In this document: positions 1 through 6,653 of the stretch, piece by piece
Numbering within the stretch: position 1 is the first letter of the stretch
Layout of the letters: the number at the start of each line of letters is the position of its first letter
Source: Planctomycetaceae bacterium
Lineage (GTDB): Bacteria; Planctomycetota; Planctomycetia; Planctomycetales; Planctomycetaceae
Reading direction: 5' to 3'
DNA length: 8,488 nucleotides
Assembly: GCA_947479075.1 (NCBI GenBank)
Contig: CANJZR010000140.1
Span: forward strand, 1 to 8,488
The notes under the pieces: model-generated
Told to the model about the DNA's origin: nothing
The model's database searches: none
The model's input: the letters and a program-made list of their open reading frames with translations, nothing else
Position numbers and translations under genes: made by a program

Positions 1-687
1 CTGCGGGCGTGTGTCATCGCCCGCAAGAATATTCTGGTCAGCGGCGGGACCGGCTCGGGGAAGACGACGCTGCTCAACGTGCTGTCGTCCTTCATCCCGG
101 CCCGCGAACGCATTGTGACTGTCGAGGATGTGCAGGAACTCCAGCTGCGGCAGGACCACGTCGTGTCGCTCGAAACCCGCCCCGCGAATGTGGAGGGGGC
201 GGGGGAGTACACGATTCGCGATCTCGTCAAGAATGCTTTGCGTATGCGGCCGGACCGGATCCTTGTCGGGGAATGCCGCGGGCTGGAGGCCCTCGACATG
301 CTGCAGGCGATGAACACCGGGCACGATGGCTCGATGACCACGCTGCACGCCAACAGCTCGGAAGAGACGATCAAGCGACTTGAAGTGCTGGTACTTTCGG
401 CAGTGGAGCTACCCGTGGTCGCCATCCATCGCCAGATTGCGTCAGCGATCAACGTGACTGTCCAGATCACACGACTGCCTGGCGGACAACGGATCGTCAC
501 TCAGATCAGCGAAATCGTGCGCTACGACGAACGCCAGTCCAAAATCATCATCCACGACATCTTCACCCGCCGCCCAGGCGAGGAACTTGTCGCGACGGGC
601 TACCTGCCGACGTTCATGGAGACACTACTGGAACGTGGAATGCTCGACTTGAACTTCCTGCGATCGGGCACGAGATCGACGCCATAG
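1..687 (+). CDS. cpaF: CpaF/TadA-type secretion ATPase, C-terminal part (5' truncated)
   Basis: This is the C-terminal catalytic half of a hexameric secretion ATPase that powers Tad/Flp pilus assembly or type II/IV-like secretion from the cytoplasmic face of the inner membrane. The frame is open from the first base, so the N-terminus lies outside the window; 228 residues are visible. Counting from the window edge, the Walker A motif GGTGSGKTT is at 15-23, the Asp box TVEDVQEL at 40-47, the Walker B region DRILVGE at 85-91, and the His box GHDGSMTTLHAN at 107-118. All are intact, so the protein should be active. In typical tad loci cpaF is followed by tadB and tadC, but here the next gene is on the opposite strand and converges 76 bases later, so cpaF ends its operon. 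The 76-base gap shows no convincing terminator. The assignment to the CpaF family is secure; whether the machine makes a pilus or secretes protein cannot be told from this fragment. Confidence 0.95.
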   Translation: MRACVIARKNILVSGGTGSGKTTLLNVLSSFIPARERIVTVEDVQELQLRQDHVVSLETRPANVEGAGEYTIRDLVKNALRMRPDRILVGECRGLEALDMLQAMNTGHDGSMTTLHANSSEETIKRLEVLVLSAVELPVVAIHRQIASAINVTVQITRLPGGQRIVTQISEIVRYDERQSKIIIHDIFTRRPGEELVATGYLPTFMETLLERGMLDLNFLRSGTRSTP

Positions 688-763
688 CGACACACTCGAT
701 GCCATCCAGCTGACATTCGCCCGCCCATCTAAAGATCGACGATTTCCGCCTTACGTCTTTGGC

Positions 764-3700
764 TTAAACCATCCCCATCGGAATCGCATCGTGCGATTCA
801 TTGGACTTGAGATTGACCGGCAGCGGAATTCTCAACACGAACTCTGTGCCGTGACTCAATTCACTTTCACACTCAATCGTCCCACCCAGCTTGGTCACGA
901 TGCTGTAGCTGATGGACAGGCCAAGTCCGGTTCCCACCCCCGGAGCCTTGGTCGTAAAGAACGGCTCGAAGATGCGATTGCGGATCTTTTCGGGGATGCC
1001 CGTGCCAGTGTCACGGATCCGGATGGTGATGAAGCTGTCGACCACCTCCGTATGCAGGGTCAGTGTACCGCCGCCTTTCATGGCCTGGACTGAGTTTGAA
1101 ATCAGATTCAAGAACACCTGGTGCAGCTGACCATAGGGTCCGTGAATCATCGGGACCTCGCCATACTCGCGAACGACGTGAATCTTCGACTCTGATTGCT
1201 TGGTGGAAAGATTCAAGCACAGATCGAGGGCGCGGTGCAGATCGAAGTCCTCATCTCGATCTCGACCGGGATGGGCAAAGGTCTTCATATCACTCACGAT
1301 CCGGGCGGTTCGCTCGGCACCATCCGCGATGACGTTCGCCAGCATATCGAGCTTCTCAAAGCTCGTGTCCAGATCAGGGGGAAGCGATGATTGGTTTCCA
1401 TCCCCGATGTTCTTGACCAAACCAATCCGCAGTTTCTTCAGCCGCATCTTCATCGCGGGAACACCGTTGTAAACGGCGTTGATCGAGTTGTTGATCTCGT
1501 GGGCCAGGCCCGCCACCAGCTGTCCGAGCGAGCTGAGCTTCTCGGCCTGAACCAGTTGCTTCTGGGCCTGTTTGAGGTCCTTGTTGATCTTTTCGAGTTC
1601 GGAATTGCGCTGGTCGAGCTGAACATTGGCACGCCGCACTCGCAGCAGTGCCCGCACGCGAGCCATCAGCTCCGCGTCTTCGAACGGCTTACAGATATAG
1701 TCTTCTGCGCCACAATCGAGCCCTTCGATCTTCATGCTCGTTTTAGATCGTGCGGTCAGCAGAATGAATGGCACATTGGCGGTTTCACGACTCCCCTTCA
1801 CACGACGGCAGAGCTCCTGGCCATCGATGTACGGCATCATGACATCGGAAATGATCAAATCAGGAGTCTTCTGCTCGAGCTCCGCCAGAGCATGCATCCC
1901 GTCTTCAGCGGTGATGACGTTGTACTCCGCGGAGAGGAGATCGACGAGCAAGTCTCGAATCTGCGGGTTGTCGTCAACAATGAGAACCGACTGAGCAAAG
2001 GGCGAGACGGACGGCCTTCGTCCACCATGCACATCGATTCGACGGGACTGCAGGTCGGCGAACGATTCCTGACGAATTAATCCGGATGGTGATTCAATCA
2101 CCTCGTCTTTTTCAACGGGTTGCTTGAAAGGCAGTTCGATCTGGAACTTGGTCCCCACTCCCAGCTTGCTGGTCACTCCCACCGTGCCTCCCAGCAACTC
2201 GATCAGTTCGCGTACAAGGGCCAGCCCGAGCCCCGTTCCCGAGTATTCACGTGAGGTCGAACCATCCAACTGAACAAATCGCTGAAACAGGCGGGGGATA
2301 TCTTGTTCGGCGATGCCACGCCCGGTGTCCTCAACGCTGACAAGTAACCGTTTTCCAGTCTGATGCGGACTCGCCACCACCTGTGACTTCACCCAGATGT
2401 GTCCGCCCGCCGCAGTGAATTTAATCGCGTTGGAAACGAGGTTCGTCAGGATGATATCGAGTTTGTCTTCGTCCGAATTGGTCACCGGCATCAAGGAATC
2501 GAGATCGATGTCCAGCTGGACTCCCCGCTGTTCGGCCAGCGGCTGGGCGGCATATGCCAGTCGACGTGCGATTTCATTCAGATCGACCGGACCTTCGATC
2601 ACCTTGGCCCGTCCGGCCTCGATCTTGCTGAACTCGAGCAATTGATTGATTTGTTTGAGCAGTCGGTGACCGTTGTTGTGAGCGACATCGAGCAATGAAC
2701 GGCAACGCGAATCGAGTTCGTCCGCGGCTGCGACCTGGACCTGCCTGATTGGTGACAGAATCATCATCAATGGCGTTCGCAACTCGTGGCTCACATTCGA
2801 GAAGAACTCGGTTTTCAGCCGATCGAGCTCCTGCAGCTTATTCAGGGACATCTGCAACTGGTATGTCCTTGAATCAACCTTATGCTCCAGAGTGGTGTTC
2901 AGGTCCCGCACCTGACGAGCCTGCTGATCCAGCACCGAGATCATGTCATTGAACCGCCGCGCCAGCAGGTCGAGTTCATCGTTCCCCGTCGGCATCGCTC
3001 GTACCGACAGATCGCCTGATTGCACGGACTTCATGATTGCGACGAGCCGATTGAGACGACCGGTGATCGACTGAGCCAGCCAGTGGGAATACAGGCCCCC
3101 GACGATAATCGCACCGAGAGTCACGATCGTGGCGTTCGCTCGGAGGTCCTGAACGGCTCTCGCGATACTCGACACGCGAGTCAGGTCGAATGTCTCTTTG
3201 TGCACGAGAGCCCCGATCAACACCCCCGTTATCAGGATGATGATCGAGAAACACAACATGATCCGCGATTTGAGGCGACTTCTCGGCAGCTCATCGAAAT
3301 CGATCTGGCCCCCGCGCTTCATTAAGTCGCCGATCGCCACGCTCATCCATTGTTCACTTCCGAAGAACGTGATGAGCAGGACCAGGCCAATCCCCAGAAA
3401 TGAGGCAAGGATAATCTGGATGATGAAGTCTTTGGAAACGCCAAACTGACTGGACATCGCCAGGCACATAGGCAGCGTCGATGTCAGCGGGACGAAGATC
3501 GCTTCAAGGATGTTTTGGCGCAGCGGAAAACGTACTGCTTCCAGCATGGCGGCTTTGGCCAGTATCGGTGAAACCGGCTTTTCCTCGGCGATCAGCCCGA
3601 GCGCGTAACGTAATCGCTTGGTGTGCATCCACGAAACGGGGACCGTCAGCGCGACGGCCAACACCACCAGAAAGTATCCGAGATCGAGGAAGCGGTGCTT

Positions 3701-3838
3701 CACCTCGCTGGGCATCTCTGTGGAGAGGATCACATAAAACAGAACAAAGCCGCCACCGATCGACCCGATCAACCGGGTCGTAATCATCATGACTGTCACA
3801 AAGTTTCGGTGACTTTTGCGGTAGATCCATTCGATCAC
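764..3838 (-). CDS. Membrane hybrid sensor kinase with two kinase cores flanking a receiver domain
   Basis: A 1024-residue inner-membrane signalling protein. Six hydrophobic segments lie near residues 17-39, 52-70, 111-130, 138-159, 193-213 and 236-254, with no large extracytoplasmic domain. A HAMP domain (about 255-303, lacking the usual proline) follows. Kinase core 1 has the H-box SHELRTP (phospho-acceptor His351), an N-box around Asn470, DTGRG at 504-508 and GTGLGLA at 534-540. A receiver domain (about 616-733) has Asp622/623, phospho-acceptor Asp665, Thr695 and Lys717. A predicted coiled coil (about 740-768) leads to kinase core 2, with LAHEINNS (His780), N-box Asn911/Asn915, DTGTG at 943-947, FEPFFTTK at 957-964 and GTGLGLS at 969-975. 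Every catalytic residue checked is present. No effector domain or separate response regulator is in the window, so the output is unknown. The start is a GTG with GGGGTGA upstream, 41 bases after the terpene synthase-like gene, implying one transcript. The six-segment membrane part suggests sensing within or near the membrane (inference). Confidence 0.96.
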   Translation of the reverse strand: MIEWIYRKSHRNFVTVMMITTRLIGSIGGGFVLFYVILSTEMPSEVKHRFLDLGYFLVVLAVALTVPVSWMHTKRLRYALGLIAEEKPVSPILAKAAMLEAVRFPLRQNILEAIFVPLTSTLPMCLAMSSQFGVSKDFIIQIILASFLGIGLVLLITFFGSEQWMSVAIGDLMKRGGQIDFDELPRSRLKSRIMLCFSIIILITGVLIGALVHKETFDLTRVSSIARAVQDLRANATIVTLGAIIVGGLYSHWLAQSITGRLNRLVAIMKSVQSGDLSVRAMPTGNDELDLLARRFNDMISVLDQQARQVRDLNTTLEHKVDSRTYQLQMSLNKLQELDRLKTEFFSNVSHELRTPLMMILSPIRQVQVAAADELDSRCRSLLDVAHNNGHRLLKQINQLLEFSKIEAGRAKVIEGPVDLNEIARRLAYAAQPLAEQRGVQLDIDLDSLMPVTNSDEDKLDIILTNLVSNAIKFTAAGGHIWVKSQVVASPHQTGKRLLVSVEDTGRGIAEQDIPRLFQRFVQLDGSTSREYSGTGLGLALVRELIELLGGTVGVTSKLGVGTKFQIELPFKQPVEKDEVIESPSGLIRQESFADLQSRRIDVHGGRRPSVSPFAQSVLIVDDNPQIRDLLVDLLSAEYNVITAEDGMHALAELEQKTPDLIISDVMMPYIDGQELCRRVKGSRETANVPFILLTARSKTSMKIEGLDCGAEDYICKPFEDAELMARVRALLRVRRANVQLDQRNSELEKINKDLKQAQKQLVQAEKLSSLGQLVAGLAHEINNSINAVYNGVPAMKMRLKKLRIGLVKNIGDGNQSSLPPDLDTSFEKLDMLANVIADGAERTARIVSDMKTFAHPGRDRDEDFDLHRALDLCLNLSTKQSESKIHVVREYGEVPMIHGPYGQLHQVFLNLISNSVQAMKGGGTLTLHTEVVDSFITIRIRDTGTGIPEKIRNRIFEPFFTTKAPGVGTGLGLSISYSIVTKLGGTIECESELSHGTEFVLRIPLPVNLKSNESHDAIPMGMV

Positions 3839-3879
3839 GGCACGTCACCCCACTGGCAGTCATCAGGCTGCCACGGGTT

Positions 3880-4959
3880 TCATTTCTGCCCGTGGCTGAA
3901 GATTTCGCTTTCGAGCAAACCGTCGAGCCGCCCGATGTAGTCCTCGATGTCGATGGAACTCAATTTTTCGCCGTACTGACGAACCTCCGTCCGATGGGAT
4001 TCCCAACGCCGGAGGAAATCACCCTCGATGTCCGATGCGATGATCATCCTGACCAGCTGTTCTTCATTCTCCGCCCGCAGATCGGTCGGACGAATGTTGC
4101 CCTGCCACAAGGCTTCCATGAACACTCCGCTGGAGAAATCGCCGTCGGCGATCTCACGCTCCCAGGTACTCACCATGTTGCCGATGCGGGCCATCGACTC
4201 CGCATGCCAGAGCAGCGAACGCAACCCGCTCAAGTCCTGGCGGTGGAAGGCAGGACTCGCCATCAGGTCGACCGTTGCCGCCACCGTCACCATCATTCCG
4301 TGTGACGAATACAGATCGTGTTCGATCCGATTCATCAGCTCCGGCAGCTGGGTAGTCAGGTCAGAGTGCTCGACCGTCGTACACAGTTGGCGCAAGTCGA
4401 ATGCGAGAAGTGGCTCGAACTCACGAAACCGAGGCAACTCGGCGGCCCGCTTCCAGATCTCGTTCCAGACCTGAGTCACGAACTCCGCCAGCTGACGCTC
4501 CGCGGGGGTCTCTCCTTGCGGAGTCCCGCCACGTGTCAGTGTCAGCAATGACCGCACGAACCGATGATTGTGATCCTGGTCGGCCACATCATCGATCAGG
4601 CAGTTGAACATCCCGATCAGGAACTTGATGTCCCGAGACGCGACCATCAGCTCCGGGTCCACGGACGAGAGCGTGATCAAGTCGACGGCAAACAGACACC
4701 ACCGCCACAAATATATGTCGCGTTGTCCGACCTGCCGGTAGCGGTCGACCCAGGACTGCAGGTTCTCGGGGAATTCCAGCTGTTCCCACGTCCTGACCGT
4801 TGCGTCCCCGCTCGACGGATCGAGCATGACGATCTTGCTGGAAAAATCGGAAGATTCGCTCAAGGTCTCGACAAAGAGATGCCTCAAACGTCCCCATTGC
4901 GATTTATCGGACGACGATTCCGGGACTGGTCCCCCGTCTGGATGAACATTCAAGATCAT
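3880..4959 (-). CDS. Class I terpene synthase-like protein
   Basis: A 359-residue, mostly helical, soluble protein without signal peptide or membrane segment. Two motifs point to the class I terpene synthase fold. An acidic DDVAD sits at residues 123-127, inside FNCLIDDVADQD, matching the first Mg-binding DDxxD. Residues 261-274 read NMVSTWEREIADGD, matching the second Mg-binding NSE/DTE motif (N261, T265, E269) with the common trailing GD. The motif spacing (about 138 residues) and total length fit bacterial sesqui- or diterpene cyclases. If active it would ionise a prenyl diphosphate such as FPP or GGPP; product and substrate cannot be predicted. The usual pyrophosphate-sensor Arg about 46 residues before the NSE motif is not exactly placed (Arg211 is 50 before), and I find no clear C-terminal RY pair (RQY at 327-329 is nearest). 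It could therefore be a divergent enzyme or a non-catalytic ligand-binding relative. The ATG is preceded by AAGGGACGAG. It lies 41 bases upstream of the hybrid kinase. Alternatives: another prenyl-transferring all-helical enzyme; trans-prenyltransferases would need a second DDxxD, which is absent. Confidence 0.65.
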   Translation of the reverse strand: MILNVHPDGGPVPESSSDKSQWGRLRHLFVETLSESSDFSSKIVMLDPSSGDATVRTWEQLEFPENLQSWVDRYRQVGQRDIYLWRWCLFAVDLITLSSVDPELMVASRDIKFLIGMFNCLIDDVADQDHNHRFVRSLLTLTRGGTPQGETPAERQLAEFVTQVWNEIWKRAAELPRFREFEPLLAFDLRQLCTTVEHSDLTTQLPELMNRIEHDLYSSHGMMVTVAATVDLMASPAFHRQDLSGLRSLLWHAESMARIGNMVSTWEREIADGDFSSGVFMEALWQGNIRPTDLRAENEEQLVRMIIASDIEGDFLRRWESHRTEVRQYGEKLSSIDIEDYIGRLDGLLESEIFSHGQK

Positions 4960-4983
4960 CAGTCTCGTCCCTTAGAATCGCCA

Positions 4984-5205
4984 TCACGTTGAGAGGAAGT
5001 CTGGAATCCTCTTCCTGAGTTCCTGTTGAATTCGCATCCAGCGAGTCAATTCGAGAGCGTTTCGCCTTTTCTCCACGTTTGAAGCCCATTCAACTTGCAT
5101 CCTGACGACATTCTGGACGGCGTTCAAGACCCGACATGAGCCCGGTTTGAACTTCTGGCCGAGTTCCCGCAGATTACCGTGCTGCGCATTGCATTTTCCA
5201 AGCAA
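4984..5205 (-). CDS. Doubtful short ORF, possible small protein or gene remnant
   Basis: An open frame of 73 codons ends 24 bases before the terpene synthase-like gene, a spacing compatible with an operon leader gene. The predicted peptide is basic and largely helical, with segments such as VLNAVQNVVRMQVEWASN and RIQQELRKRIPDFLST, and no signal peptide or membrane segment. I recognise no family. Against it: the only start giving the full length is a TTG without a Shine-Dalgarno sequence, the internal in-frame ATG at 5098-5100 has no properly spaced one either, and third-position GC seems lower than in the neighbouring genes. It could be a genuine small protein, the degraded end of a former gene, or chance. 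Confidence 0.2.
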   Translation of the reverse strand: MLGKCNAQHGNLRELGQKFKPGSCRVLNAVQNVVRMQVEWASNVEKRRNALELTRWMRIQQELRKRIPDFLST

Positions 5206-5216
5206 ATTACCCAGCA

Positions 5217-5255
5217 GACAGCTGCTACGGAATGCGGATAACCGCTTCAGCTGTC
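5217..5255. repeat. Nested inverted repeat in divergent region
   Basis: Outer arms GACAGCTG (5217-5224) and CAGCTGTC (5248-5255) are perfect complements, and each contains the palindrome CAGCTG. Inside them, GCGG (5234-5237) and CCGC (5242-5245) can pair around an ATAA loop. There is no U-tract on either side, so a terminator is unlikely. It could be a regulator-binding site or a structured leader; function is not shown. Confidence 0.4.
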
Positions 5256-5455
5256 CCGGCTATCGATCAATGTTCCCCGATCAATACGAGGGAATTCACA
5301 CTCCTGACGATCCAGTCTGTCCACTGGGAGCTGGAGCTCTCGATTACGGGATCACCTGAAATCTGAAAACTCCCCGGCCCGTCTTCCCCCGCAGACCGGC
5401 ATGCTCTAGCATCCGAGCTTCACTTCCTCCCTCACATAAGCGGGACCGACGCTTT

Positions 5456-5472
5456 GGAGGAGCAGACGATTG
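5456..5472 (+). promoter_or_regulatory. Alternative upstream ribosome binding site and TTG start for cysC
   Basis: GGAGGAG at 5456-5462 is followed, after 7 bases, by a TTG (5470-5472) in frame with cysC. Starting there would add 21 residues (MDRCVAVARSG...) to the APS kinase. This Shine-Dalgarno match is stronger than the one at the conventional ATG at 5533, but the extension does not resemble known APS kinase N-termini, so the ATG is preferred. Confidence 0.35.
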
Positions 5473-5532
5473 GATCGCTGTGTTGCGGTCGCGCGGTCCG
5501 GTCCCCCTCACAAGTTCAGGAGTTTTCCCGAG

Positions 5533-6150
5533 ATGGCGGAACAAAAGGCCACCAATGTCACCTGGCACGATCACCGCGTGTCCAGCGCGGATCGCCAGAA
5601 GTTGAATGGTCACAAAGTGGCAGTTCTCTGGTTCACCGGTTTGAGCGCTTCCGGTAAGAGCACCGTCGCCAATACCGTCGACCACAAGCTCCACGCAATT
5701 GGCAAGCACACCTACATTCTGGATGGTGACAACATCCGGATGGGACTGAACAAGAACCTGGGCTTCAGTGCAGATGACCGCACGGAAAACATTCGCCGCA
5801 TCGGCGAAGTGGCCAAGCTGTTTGCAGACGCCGGCGTGATCGCTCTGACCGCGTTCATCTCGCCTTACCGGGCAGACCGTGATGCGGTTCGGGCTCTCTT
5901 CCCGAACGGCGAATTCCACGAGATCTACGTCAACGCCTCGCTGGAAACCTGCGAGAAGCGCGACCCCAAGGGCCTCTACAAGAAGGCTCGTGCTGGTGAG
6001 CTGAAGAACTTCACCGGCATCGATCCGAACTCTCCGTACGAAGCCCCCGAGAAGGCCGAACTGGTCCTCGATGCGAACAACAAGGGCATCGACGAACTGG
6101 CTGACGATGTCATTGCCTACCTCAAGGGCAAGGGTCTGCTGGACGCATAG
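5533..6150 (+). CDS. cysC: Adenylyl-sulfate kinase (APS kinase)
   Basis: Cytoplasmic enzyme that phosphorylates adenosine 5'-phosphosulfate at the 3' position with ATP to give PAPS, for assimilatory sulfate reduction or sulfation. The 205-residue length is normal for a stand-alone CysC. It opens with NVTWHDHRVSSADRQKLNGH, typical of the family, followed by P-loop GLSASGKST (36-44), DGDN (64-67), RTENIRR (83-89), FISPYR (108-113, with the conserved Ser110) and DPKGLY (144-149). It is not fused to CysN or to ATP sulfurylase, and no cysD/cysN/sat gene is adjacent. The ATG at 5533 is chosen because AGGAG (5518-5522) lies 10 bases upstream and the protein then starts where homologues usually do; an in-frame TTG at 5470 with a better Shine-Dalgarno is the alternative. 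A hairpin terminator lies 57 bases after the stop. Confidence 0.97.
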   Translation: MAEQKATNVTWHDHRVSSADRQKLNGHKVAVLWFTGLSASGKSTVANTVDHKLHAIGKHTYILDGDNIRMGLNKNLGFSADDRTENIRRIGEVAKLFADAGVIALTAFISPYRADRDAVRALFPNGEFHEIYVNASLETCEKRDPKGLYKKARAGELKNFTGIDPNSPYEAPEKAELVLDANNKGIDELADDVIAYLKGKGLLDA

Positions 6151-6207
6151 AGCAGCCATCGGCTTCGTATCGTGTGATCTGTCAGATGATCCGACGGCCT
6201 GTAAAAC

Positions 6208-6241
6208 AAACACCCTCGAACCTTTTGGTTCGAGGGTGTTT
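6208..6241 (+). terminator. Strong intrinsic terminator after cysC, probably bidirectional
   Basis: A perfect 15-bp stem (6208-6222 with 6227-6241, core ACACCCTCGAACC) closes a TTTT loop and runs into a short T-rich stretch on the plus strand. On the opposite strand the hairpin is followed by TTTGTTTTAC, so it could also stop minus-strand transcripts that read across yraN from the HAMP-protein gene. It sits only 31 bases before the yraN start. Confidence 0.9.
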
Positions 6242-6272
6242 TCGTATGATAGGACAGATCTGGAGGGATGAA

Positions 6273-6653
6273 ATGCTGCCCCGTGGCTGGCTGAATCACT
6301 TGTTCGGTAACCGGGGCGAGCGGTTGGCAGCCCAAACGCTCAAGGGCAAAGGGTACGTGATCCTGGCTCGAAACTGCCGCAATCGCTGCGGAGAAATCGA
6401 TCTCATCGCGCGGGACGGAGACACGATCGTCTTCGTCGAGGTGAAGACCCGTTCCGAACACACGGAAGGCCGCCCCGAAGAAGCAGTCACCCGAGCCAAA
6501 CAGCGGCAGATTACCCGCGCTGCCACTATGTGGCTGCAGCAGCACAAACTCCACCAGCATCGGTGCCGGTTCGATGTCGTGGCGATTGTCTGGCGGACCG
6601 GCGAAAAGCCGATAGTCGACCACATTCAGTCCGCGTTTGAAGCGACCAGCTGA
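6273..6653 (+). CDS. yraN: UPF0102/YraN-family nuclease-fold protein
   Basis: A 126-residue cytoplasmic protein of the widespread UPF0102 (YraN) family, which has a restriction-endonuclease-like PD-(D/E)XK fold; its cellular role is still poorly defined. The family signature is clear: GNRGERLAAQTLKGKGY near the N-terminus, ARNCRNRCGEIDLIARDGD, then VFVEVKTR, supplying the catalytic-type Asp and the ExK residues, followed by a basic segment RAKQRQITRAA. The ATG at 6273 is preferred over the in-frame ATG at 6246, because GGAGGG (6262-6267) lies 5 bases before it and the shorter form matches family N-termini. The cysC terminator ends 31 bases upstream, so expression needs either read-through or a promoter overlapping the hairpin. 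The last 28 bases overlap the end of the convergent minus-strand gene. Confidence 0.93.
   Translation: MLPRGWLNHLFGNRGERLAAQTLKGKGYVILARNCRNRCGEIDLIARDGDTIVFVEVKTRSEHTEGRPEEAVTRAKQRQITRAATMWLQQHKLHQHRCRFDVVAIVWRTGEKPIVDHIQSAFEATS

Larger units (their letters stand above)
5206..5532. other. Divergent intergenic region between the sensor/terpene operon and cysC
   Basis: About 330 bases without a credible gene separate the minus-strand kinase/terpene synthase-like unit from plus-strand cysC, so promoters for both directions should lie here, or in 4960-5205 for the minus strand. I found no convincing sigma-70 -35/-10 pair on either strand. Visible structure is limited to a nested inverted repeat (5217-5255), a short direct repeat CGATCAAT at 5264-5271 and 5278-5285, a small palindrome ATGCTCTAGCAT at 5401-5412, and a strong Shine-Dalgarno-like GGAGGAG at 5456-5462. 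Confidence 0.6.

Noticed and set aside
731..760. Weak AAAGA...TCTTT pairing in the cpaF/kinase convergent gap
   Set aside because: Only five A/T-rich pairs around a 20-base loop; too weak for a terminator.
1391..2080. 229-codon plus-strand open frame inside the hybrid kinase gene
   Set aside because: It lies opposite the receiver and second-kinase coding region, which is conserved in every motif; long antisense frames are common in GC-rich coding DNA.
4904..5089. 61-codon minus-strand frame overlapping the start of the terpene synthase-like gene
   Set aside because: It overlaps a better supported gene out of frame and the product is low-complexity polar sequence.
5264..5285. Direct repeat CGATCAAT with 14-base spacing
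   Set aside because: Two short copies could easily arise by chance; recorded within the intergenic description but not claimed as an operator.
5344..6213. 289-codon minus-strand open frame covering cysC
   Set aside because: It is the antisense shadow of cysC, whose protein is a full-length, motif-complete APS kinase; the antisense product has no recognisable family and spans a terminator hairpin.
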